Positions 55,526 to 64,000 of a DNA stretch of 64,000 nucleotides are shown here, one piece after another. How positions within the stretch are numbered: position 1 is the stretch's first letter; every line of letters begins with the position of its first letter. The DNA is from Dama dama (taxonomy: Eukaryota > Chordata > Mammalia > Artiodactyla > Cervidae). Location: assembly GCF_033118175.1 (NCBI RefSeq), contig NC_083693.1, positions 53,127,981 to 53,191,980 on the forward strand, given 5' to 3'. The position numbers and the translations under genes are program-made. The notes below the pieces were generated by a model that saw only the letters and a list, made by a program, of their open reading frames with translations, was not told the DNA's origin and did no database searches.

Positions 55526-58500
55526 GCTCAGTCAGTTCAGTTCTGTTCAGTCGCTCAGTCACGTCTGACACTTTGCGACCCCATGGACTGCAGCACACCA
55601 GGCCTCCCTGTCCATCACCAACTCTCAGAGTTTGCTCAAACTCATGTCCATTGAATTGGTGATTCCACCCAACCATCTCAGCTTCTGTCGTCCCCTTCTC
55701 CTCCTGCCTTCAATCTTTCCCAGCATCAAGGTCTTTTCTAATAAGTCGGTTCTTCTCATCAGGTGGCCTAAGTATTGGAGCTTCAGCATCAGCCCTTCCA
55801 ATGAATATTCAGGACTGATTTCCTTTAGGATGAACTGGTTTGATCTCTTTGTTGTCCAAGGGACTCTCAAGAGTCTTCTCCAACACCACAGTTGAAAAGC
55901 ATCAATTCTTTAACAAAAAAAAGAAAAGCATCAATTCTTCAGTGCTCAGCTTTCTTTATAGTCCAACTCTCACATTCATACATGACTAATGGAAAAACCA
56001 TAGCTTTGACTAGACGAACATCAAATGTGGGCAAAAAAAAGTCTCTGCTTTTTAATATGTTGTCTAGGGTGATCATAGCTTTTCTTCCAAGGAGCAAGCA
56101 TCTTTTAATTTTATGGTTGCAGTCACCATCTGCAGTGAGTTGGAGCCCCCCAAAATAAAGTCTGCCACTGTTTCCACTGTTTCCCCATCTATTTGCCATG
56201 AAGTGATGGGACCAGATGCTATGATCTAAGTTTTCTGAATGTTGAGTTGTAAGCCAACTTTTCACTCTCCTCTTTCACTTTCAACAAGAGACTCTTTAGT
56301 TCTTCTTTGCTTTCTGCCATAAGGGTGGTGTCATCTGCATATCTGAGGTTATTGATACTTTTTCTCCCAGCAATCTTGATTTCGGCTTATGCTTCATTCA
56401 ATCCAGCATTTCTCATGATGTACTCTGCATGTAAGTTAAATAAGCAGGGTGACAATATGCAAGCTTCATGTACTCCTTTCCCAATTTGGAACCAATCTGT
56501 TGTTCCATGTCCAGTTCTAACTGTTGTTTCTTGACCTGCATACAGATTTCTCAGGAGGCAGGTCAAGTGGTCTAGTATTCCCATCTCTTTAAGAATTTTC
56601 CACAGTTTGTTGTGATCCACATGGTCAAAGGCTTTGAAGTAGTCAATAAAGCAGAAGTAGATGTTTTTCTGGAACTCTCTTGCTTTCTCATTGATTCAGT
56701 GGAATTTGCCAATTTGATCTCTGGTTCCTCTGCCTTTTCTAAATCCAACTTGAACATCTCGAAGTTCACGGTTCACGTACTGTTGAAGCCTGACTTGGAG
56801 AATTTTGAGCATTACTTTGCTAGCGTGTGAGATGAGTGCAATTGTGCGGTAGTTTGAGCATTCTTTGGCATTGCCTTTCTTTGGGATTGGAATGAAAACT
56901 GATCTTATCTAGTCCTGTGGCCACTGCTGAGTTTTCCAAATTTGCTGGCATATTGAGTGCAGCACTTTCACAGCATCATCTTTTAGGATTTGAAATAGCT
57001 CAACTGGAATTCCATCATCTCCACTAGCTTTGTTCATAGTGATGCTTCCTAAGACCCATTTGACTTCACATCCCAGGATGTCTGGCTCTAGGTGAGTGAT
57101 CACACCATCATGGTTATCTGGGTCATGAGGATCTTTTCTGTATAGTTCTTCTGTGTATTCTTGCCACCTCTTCTTAATATCTTCTGCTTCTGTTAGGTCC
57201 TTAGCATTTCTGTCCTTTGTTGTGCCCATATTTGCATGAAATGTTCCCTTGGTATCTCAAATTTTCTTGAAGAGATCTCTAGTCTTTCCCATCCTATTGT
57301 TTCCCCCTATTTCTTTGCATTGATCACTGAGGAAGGCTTTCTTATCTCTCCTTGCTATTCCTTGGAACTCTGCATTCAAATGGGTATATCTTTCCTTTTC
57401 TCCTTTGCCTTTTGCTTCTCTTCTTTCCTCAGCTGTTTGTAAGGCCTCCTCAGACAACCATTTTGCCTTTTTGCATTTCTTTTTCTTGGGGATGGTCTTG
57501 ATCACTGCCTCTGTCCATAGTTCATCAGGCACTCTGTCTATCAGATCTAATCCCTTGAATCTATTTCTCACTTCCACTGTATAATCATAAGGGATTTGAT
57601 TTAGGTCATACGTGAATGGTCTAGTGGTTTTCCCTACTTTCTTCAATTTAAGTCTGAATTTTGCAACAAGGAGTTCATGATTTGAGCCACAGTCAGCTGC
57701 CAGTCTTGTTTTTGCTGACTGTATAGAGCTTCTCCATCTTCGGCTGCAAAGAATGTAATCAATCTGATTTCAGTATTGACCATCTGGTGATGTCCATGTG
57801 TAGAGTTATCTCTTGTGTTGTTGGAAGAGGGAGTTGACCTATGTGTTCCCTTGGTAAAACTCTGTTAGCCTTTGCCCTGCTTCATTTTGTACTTCAGGGT
57901 CAAATTTGCCTATTACTCCAGGTATCTCTTGACTTCTTACTTTTGCATTCCAGTCCCCTATGATGAAAAGGCCATCTTTTTTTGGGTGTTAGTTCTAGAA
58001 GTCTTGTAGGTCTTCATAGAACCATTCAACTTCAGCTTCTTCAGCATTAGTGGTTGGCACAGATTTGGATTACTGTGATACTGAATGGTTTGCCTTGGAA
58101 ACAAACAGAGATCATTGTGTCGTTTTTGAGATTGGATCCAAGTACTGTATTTCGAACTCTTTTGTTGACTCTCAGGGCTACTCCATTTCTTCTAAGGGAT
58201 TCTTGCCCACAATAGTATATATAATGGTCATCTGAATTAAATTCACCCATTCCAGTCCATTTTAGTTCACTGATTCTGAGCCATCTCCTGTTTGACCACT
58301 TCCAATTTACCTTGATTCATGGACCTAACAGTCCAGGTTCCTATGCAATATTGCTCTTTACAGCATCGGACTTCCATCACCAGTCACATCCATAACTGGG
58401 TGTTGTTTTTGCTTTGGCTCTTCATTCTTTCTGGAGTTATTTCTCCACTCTTCTCCAGTAGCATATTGGACATCTACTAACCTGGGGAGTTCATCTTTCA

Positions 58501-58640
58501 GTGTCATATCTTTTTGCCTTTTCATACTGGTCATGGGATTTACTTCATTCTCACAGAGTCTGTACTGGTTGGGGACATATATATTGTCACCTCTAAATGG
58601 AGAGAAACTCCTTGCTTATTCAAGCTTGTCCAAGTTCAGC
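55526..58640 (-). mobile_element. BovB LINE, near full length, antisense
   Basis: The longest BovB here (about 3.1 kb). Reading on the minus strand it has the 5' region and the endonuclease part (MGEFNSDDHYIYYCGQESLR at 58250), then linker, RT domain and C-terminal region (RRRRGRQKLRWLGGITNSMD), ending at the 3' GAACTGAACTGAC-type terminus near 55526. The left boundary is clear; the 5' boundary near 58.64 kb is approximate. Confidence 0.93.
55625..58250 (-). pseudogene. BovB ORF2 remnant: endonuclease, RT and C-terminal region
   Basis: Open pieces in successive frames follow ORF2 order: 58250-58047 (AP-endonuclease start), 57646-57257 (linker, KKKKCKKAKWLSEEALQ), 57229-56909 (RT 0/1 region), 56769-56387 (RT fingers/palm, with IALLTTSKPLTMW-like damage where the first catalytic Asp block should be), 56265-55939 and 55870-55625 (thumb and C terminus). 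Many frameshifts and stops separate them. A deletion near 58260 removes part of the extreme endonuclease N terminus relative to intact elements as I recall them. Inactive. Confidence 0.88.
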
Positions 58641-59506
58641 ACGCTGTAGTGCTTCATTCATTTAGGTATGTTAAGTGAACAAACCTAAAAACAGACTAGA
58701 AGCTCACAGTAGGTGAAGAAATAATAAGAATCAGCTACTCCAACAGAGTTCAAGACTCCAGAACTCCTGAGAATTATATACTTAGATGCTGAAAGAATTT
58801 GGCCATTTATTTTAGCATTGGTGTTAGTAATCTCTGAGAAATAATATTTTAAAGGGATGGGGTAAGAAGGTTTCTGGAAAACTGTAGACTGGTTTCTTTG
58901 CAAATTTTCAATAGTTTATATTTCAATAATACTCAGGGTAAAGCTTGATTTTGAGAACCTGCAACATGGAAGCACAGAGCGCTGATTAGGAGCCAAAATA
59001 AATAAGATGTATTCTCTCAAAATGTCATACAAAACAAACCCTCTTTCCTCTTTTGCTAAAGTTACTGGATTGCTTTATCAGGGGAGTTCTGTAGTCTGTC
59101 TTCGCTAATCACCATGGGTGAACAGTTAACTGGAGCTGATCACTATGAGATAGCTATTCATGTGTATGGAACTTTAGCTGTACAAGGAATTAAAATCTCT
59201 TAAATCAAACCTGAAACTAGTAGGCAAGGGATCAGATTATATAAAGTTCATGAACAGGAATATTTAAGGCAGGAGAACAGAAACATAGGCAGGAATCAAT
59301 CTTATTAGAAATGGTAGACAAGTCTGAAACCCTTACTGGGTGTCAGAACAGAAAGATGAAGAGGTGGCTAGCAGGAAGCAAGAGTCATTTATCAAGGAAA
59401 CCAAAGAAATGGTGAGGGAAAAGCCAAGTGAGTTAGGCATGAAGACTAAGTTCAGAGATGCAAGTTACATGAATAATGCTTTTGATTCACATTTTTTTTT
59501 CACCCT
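58641..59506. other. Intergenic, nothing recognised
   Basis: No gene or assignable repeat seen. Confidence 0.4.
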
Positions 59507-59516
59507 AATGACACCA

Positions 59517-60241
59517 GTTGATGAAAGTGAAAGAGAAGAGTGAAAAAGTTGGCTTAAAGCTCAACATTCAGAAAACAAAGATCATGGCATTAGGTCCCAT
59601 CACTTCATGGCAAATAGATAGAGGAACAGTGGAAACAGTGGCTGACTTTATTTTGGGGGCCTCCAAAACCACTGCAGATGGTGACTGCAGCCATGAAGTT
59701 AAAAGATGCTTACTTTTTGGAAGAAAATTTATGACCAACCTAGATAGCATATTAAAAAGCAGAGATGTTACTTTGCCAACAAAGATCTATCTAGTCAAGG
59801 CTATGGTTTTTCCAGTAGTCATGTATGCATGTGAGAGTTGGACCATAAAGAAAGCTGAGTGCTGAAGAATTGATGCTTCTTTGAACTGTGGTGTTGGAGA
59901 AGACTCTTGAGAGTCCCTTGGACTGCAAGGAGATCCAGCCAGTCCATCCTAAAGGAAATCAGTCTTGAATATTCATCAGAAGGACTGATGTTGAAGCTGA
60001 AACTCCAATACTTTGGCCATCTTATGCAAAGAGCTAACTCATTTGTAAAGACCCTGATGCTGGGAAAGATTGAGGTGGTAGAAGGGGATGACAGAGGATG
60101 AGATGATTGGATTGCATCACTGACTCAATGGGCATGAGTTTCAGTAAACTCTGGGAGTTGGTGATGGACAGGGAGGCCTGGTGTGCTGCAGTCCATGGGG
60201 TTGCAAAAAGTCGGACACAACTGAGCAACTGAACTGAACTG
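59517..60241 (+). mobile_element. BovB LINE 3' fragment with target-site duplication
   Basis: Starts in the RT thumb-coding region (GATGAAAGTGAAAGAGAAGA) just after YADD and runs to the GAACTGAACTGAA end. Flanking AATGACACCA (59507-59516) and AATAACACCA (60242-60251) match at 9 of 10. Open for 115 codons at 59518-59865, then broken. Confidence 0.94.
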
Positions 60242-60324
60242 AATAACACCACATCAGATAATAAAGGCATCCTTCCTGCTTTTAAAGTAACTGGGACCCT
60301 GACAATGGCAAACTGTAATTCTAG

Positions 60325-60680
60325 AGCACTGTTTCTCAACTCTGGCTGCAATTGAAGTTTTTTAAAAATACCAGTGCCAAGCGTCCTGACCCTAGACCAA
60401 TTAAATCAATTTCTAGGGGTGCAGTCCATCCTCAGTATTTTTTAAAAGCTCCCCCAGGTGATTTTAATGTTCAGTGAAGGTTGTGAATTTCTATTCTACA
60501 GGGAAATCTCTATTGTACACTGCTCTCAAACTTTTATGTGCATACAAATCACTTGGGGAATCTTGTTAAAATGCAGATTTTGAATTAGTAATTCTAGGCT
60601 AGGGCCTGAGACTCAGAATTTATAACAAGTTCCCAAACAACATTAGTGGGGTTAGTCCATAGACCATACTGAGAGTAATA
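60325..60680. mobile_element. Two adjacent MER5-like hAT DNA transposons
   Basis: 60325-60490: CACTGTTTCTCAACTCTGGC ... CCCCCAGGTGATTTTAATGT. 60510-60680: GCTCTCAAACTTTTATGTGC ... AATCACTTGGGGAATCTTGT ... GACTCAGAATTTATAACAAG. Confidence 0.65.
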
Positions 60681-61099
60681 AATAAAGCTGTAGGACAATG
60701 TCATATGACTCTATTTCTAGCTGAAAATTTTATATTGAATTAAGATCTATAGGCATGGTTATAAAATATTATGGTCATACAAAAAGAGAGGTAGCAAACA
60801 GTATCTCAGAATTAAGATTAAAAAACATTTTCATAAGCTGAAGTAAATAAGAAGGACATTTATTCTTTAACAGAGACCATCTCAAGTCTATCTTATAAGC
60901 TAATACAACTCTGAAACAAGATATTAAACTGTATTGTAAAGCAGTAATAATTTCACATTGTGGTAATGGATTATGAATAGGCAATAGGCAAATTAGCTAA
61001 ATTGAATAGTAAGCAGAGAAATACAATTTAAAACAAAAGAATTTGGAATATAAAAGTGGTTACTTAATATGGGGAGGATTATTCAATTAATTAAACTGA
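60681..61099. other. Intergenic, nothing recognised
   Basis: No gene or repeat supported. Confidence 0.4.
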
Positions 61100-61586
61100 A
61101 ACAAAATAAAAATGTGTTATTTCACTTAGAACGATGTTTTCAAGGTTCATCCATGTTGTACTATGTATCAGAATTTAATTTCTTTTGAAGACTGAATAAT
61201 ATTCCATTGTATGTATATATGACATTTGTTTATTCATCTGTTGATAGGCATTTGGATTGTTTCTACCGTTTGGCTATTGTGAATAATACTGTTATTAATA
61301 CTGAAGTACAAGTATCTATTTGAGTTCCTGTTTTCAATTCTTTTAGGTATATACCCAGAATTGGAATTGCTGGATCTTATGACAATTCTGTTTAATTTTC
61401 TGAGGAACTGCCATATTGTTTCCCAGTATGTACCATTTTACATCCCCCAGCCATGCATGAAAATTCCAATTTCTCCACATCTTCACCAACATTTATTATT
61501 TTTTTTAAATAATAGACATCCCAGTGAGTGTGAAGTGGTATATAAGTAGTATCACTGTAATTTTGATTTGTGTTGCCCTAATGACT
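61100..61586 (-). mobile_element. L1 ORF2 end/3' UTR, inverted
   Basis: AATATTCCATTGTATGTATA, CATCTGTTGATAGGCATTTG, TATATACCCAGAATTGGAAT and TCACTGTAATTTTGATTTGT mirror L1. Confidence 0.88.
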
Positions 61587-61806
61587 GAGGCTTCCCAGGT
61601 GATTCAGTGATAAAGTCTGCCTGCCAATGCAAGAGATGTAAGAGATGTGGGTTTGTTCCCTGGGTTGGGGAGATCCCCTGGAAGAGGAAATGGCAACCCA
61701 CTCCAGCATTCTCACCTGGAAAATCTCATGGACAGAGAAGCCTGGCAGGCTACAGTCCATGGGGTTGCAAAGAGTCGGACACAACTGAAGCGACTGAGCA
61801 TGCACA
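61587..61806 (+). mobile_element. Bov-tA SINE
   Basis: GGCTTCCCAGGTGATTCAGT, GGTTTGTTCCCTGGGTTGGG and GAGTCGGACACAACTGAAGC. Full length. Confidence 0.93.
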
Positions 61807-61862
61807 AAACAGCTACATCTTATATTCTCTTTTAAACCTAATGCCGGAATGGATGACTCATA

Positions 61863-62672
61863 GCTGGAATCAAGATTGCCAGAAGAAATATCAACAACCT
61901 CAGATATGCAGATGACACCATTCTAAGGGCAGAAAGCAAAGAGGAACTAAAGAGCCTCTTGATGAGGGTGAAAGAGAAGAGTGAAAAAGCTGGCTTAAAA
62001 CTTAACATTTAAAAAACTAAGATCATAGCATCCAGTCCCATCATTTCATGGCAAATAGATGGGGAAACAACATATTTTCTTTTCTTGGGCTCCAAAATCA
62101 CTGTGGATAGTGACTGCAGCCATGAAATGAAAAGATTTTTGCTCCTTGGAAGAAAAGCCAGGACAAACCTAGACAGCGTATTAAAAAGCAGAGACAGCAC
62201 TTGGCTGACAAAGGTCCATACAGTCAAAGTTACGGTTTTCCCAGTAGTCATGTACAAATGTGACAGTTCGACCATAGAGAAGACTGAGCGCCAAAGAATC
62301 GATGCCTTTGAACTGTGGTGCTAGAGAAGACTCTTCAGAGTCCCTTGGACAGCAAGGAGATCCAACCAGTGAATCCTAAAGGAAACCAGCCCTGAACATT
62401 CATTGGAAGGATTGGTGCTGGAGCTGAAACTCCAATAGTTTGGCTATCTGATGTGAAGAACTGACTCAGTGAAAAAGACTCTGATACTGGGAAAGATTGA
62501 GGGCAAGAGGAGAAGGGCGAGACAGAGGATGAGATGGTTAGATGGCATCACCAACTCAATGGACATGAGTTTGAGCAAACTCCGGGAGATGGTGAAGGAC
62601 AAGGAAGCCTGGCCTGCTGGAGTTCATGGAGCCGCCAAAAGTCGGACACAACTTAGCGACTGAACAACAGCA
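61863..62672 (+). mobile_element. BovB LINE 3' fragment
   Basis: Starts just before the YADD stretch (GCTGGAATCAAGATTGCCAG) and runs through the C-terminal coding part (62469-62663, RARQRMRWLDGITNSMDMSL) to AGCGACTGAACAACAGCA. More diverged than the other copies (deletion around 62070, several stops). Confidence 0.93.
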
Positions 62673-63079
62673 AATATTTAACATGATATTGTTAATAAGA
62701 TGACTACATTGTGGGCAATTTTAAAAGTAAGTCTTAATTCAATAAGACATGTTTTGTTGATTGTATATCATAGGCTGACTACACTCTACACCACAGCATC
62801 TTATTAGGGGGCCTATAAAACAAGACATCAAGTGTGAGGAAGAAAAGAACTGGACCACGGGCTGAACTTAAACAAACCAACGAAAACAGAGGTTGTTAAG
62901 AAGAGGAGTCAACTCTAGAGATGAGCACTGTGCTTCAGCAAGAGGTTTGGGAACAAGTGGTGTTAAGACCCCAGCCGGGCCTATACCATTAAGGACTTTT
63001 ATAATTAGAAAGTGAGTCTAGACAGGAGTCTTCCGATGCTCTTGTGGAGTAAAGGCATTCCTTGGTTGTTCGCAGCAGA
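62673..63079. other. Intergenic, nothing recognised
   Basis: Flanks the second CpG island; no repeat supported. Confidence 0.4.
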
Positions 63080-63650
63080 TCAGTTTTGCATCCTGCCTGC
63101 GTTAACCCAAGAACTTGGCTACTCACCCCGGGTGGGAGGCGCAGCTGCGCTCCCCGCGGTCCCGGCGCTCACCCCTCGCGTCCCGGCCGCCCTAAACGCG
63201 GTCCTCGCATCCTGCCCCGGGGCCGCGACTCCTCCGCGGGCCTTGCCATCCTCCCCGCCCTCCCCAGAGCCCGCCGCTCCTCTTGAGCCGCGGACTCGCG
63301 CATCTCGCGGCTCCCCGCAGCCGCCACCGGCGACAGGGGCCAGCGCTCTGCGCCAACAACTCCGGGCGGTCTGCGGGGGTGCGCAGCTCCAGCTGCCGCA
63401 GGGCCAGGCCTCCGGCGTGGGCCCCGACCCTGGAGGGTGACTGTGAGCCCCAGGAGACCTGCAGATCTCTTCAGGGCACCGTTCTTTCAGGACAGGATTT
63501 CTGCGGACAACATGTGGAGTGGCTCTTGCCAAAGACTACCGAAGCTTAACTCTGCCTTTCCCCCCAGCAGAGCTTCAGAAGTCGCGACAGCAGGCGAGGC
63601 TGGGTCGCTGGATCGCTGGGGCCGAGGGTGGGGTTAGGGCGGAAAGGGGA
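63080..63650. promoter_or_regulatory. Second CpG island, no gene assigned
   Basis: A short, sharply bounded stretch rich in CpG and GC about 34 kb upstream of BAZ1A, in otherwise AT-rich intergenic DNA. The minus strand has a good splice donor, GGG|GTGAGT, with the exon side ending at 63127, so a minus-strand first exon within about 63127-63600 is plausible. Open frames exist on both strands (for example 63119-63532 minus) but none resembles a protein I know, and long frames are expected in GC-rich DNA. It could be a lncRNA promoter or an alternative upstream promoter of BAZ1A. Confidence 0.7.
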
Positions 63651-64000
63651 GCTGAAAGGCCCTGAACACGTAGACAACCCAGCCTCTTGTGAGGTTATGA
63701 ATTGTGGCCTGGTCAGACGGTTATGACCTAGTAAGACAATTACCTACCTGGTCACCTACACAGGCCTGCCTTTGATTGAATGATACCTTTTCAGAGCAGA
63801 TGCTCTGGCCGCCTCTGTTAATATATACGTGTGGGGTGGATATCATAAGTCACAAACTTTTGCTGAGAAGTAGGCTGATAGTCATCAAAAATTAAAAAGA
63901 ACCTCAAGATGATTATGCCTAAAGAGTCTGCTTACCCACTGGATAAAATTATGTAAAACGTATTCTCTTCTTGAAGATTCGTAAGAATGGAGATTTAAAA
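63651..64000. other. Intergenic to window end, nothing recognised
   Basis: No gene, RNA or repeat supported. Confidence 0.4.

Noticed and set aside
63119..63532. 137-codon minus-strand frame in the second CpG island as a gene
   Set aside because: No recognisable protein and biased composition. The potential splice donor at 63126 would end it. Kept only as a CpG island.

Overview
This is mammalian nuclear DNA from a ruminant, most likely a bovid. The evidence is the dense population of ruminant-specific repeats: BovB (RTE) LINEs, Bov-tA and Bov-A/Bov-A2 SINEs ending in the GTCGGACACGACTGAG signature, CHR-2 tRNA-type SINEs, and L1 copies with the bovine-type 3' end. Older mammalian repeats (MIR, L2, older L1, hAT-type MERs, MaLR-like LTRs) fill much of the rest. 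Cattle, sheep, goat or buffalo cannot be told apart by eye.

The one protein-coding gene I can support is BAZ1A (ACF1, regulatory subunit of the ACF and CHRAC ISWI chromatin remodellers). It lies on the minus strand. Its CpG-island promoter is at about 27.2-28.9 kb, the first coding exon at 28104-28216 and the second coding exon at 16357-16635. Both exons have correct GT/AG borders and matching phases, and together they encode about the first 131 residues (the WAC domain). The rest of the gene lies beyond the left edge, so positions 1-16356 are the start of a large intron. A non-coding first exon upstream of the ATG is suggested by splice signals but not proven.

Layout: 1-16.4 kb is a BAZ1A intron with a BovB copy, a target-site-flanked 3'-UTR retrocopy, L1 and SINEs. 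16.4-28.1 kb is the first coding intron (11.5 kb) with SINE clusters, an inverted L1 and a 35-nt U2 snRNA fragment. 28.1-29 kb is the BAZ1A 5' end. 29-63 kb is intergenic, AT-rich and repeat-laden, with five further BovB copies, one of them about 3.1 kb long and antisense. 63.08-63.65 kb is a second, unassigned CpG island with a good minus-strand splice donor.

I see no cluster of genes forming an undescribed system. The most interesting items are small: two retroinsertions with clear hallmarks (2.1-2.9 kb and 25.5 kb), a rearranged SINE mosaic (53.5-54.3 kb), a perfect 59-bp alternating purine-pyrimidine tract (48.16-48.22 kb), and the orphan CpG island upstream of BAZ1A. Repeat boundaries are estimates by eye unless a target-site duplication is cited.
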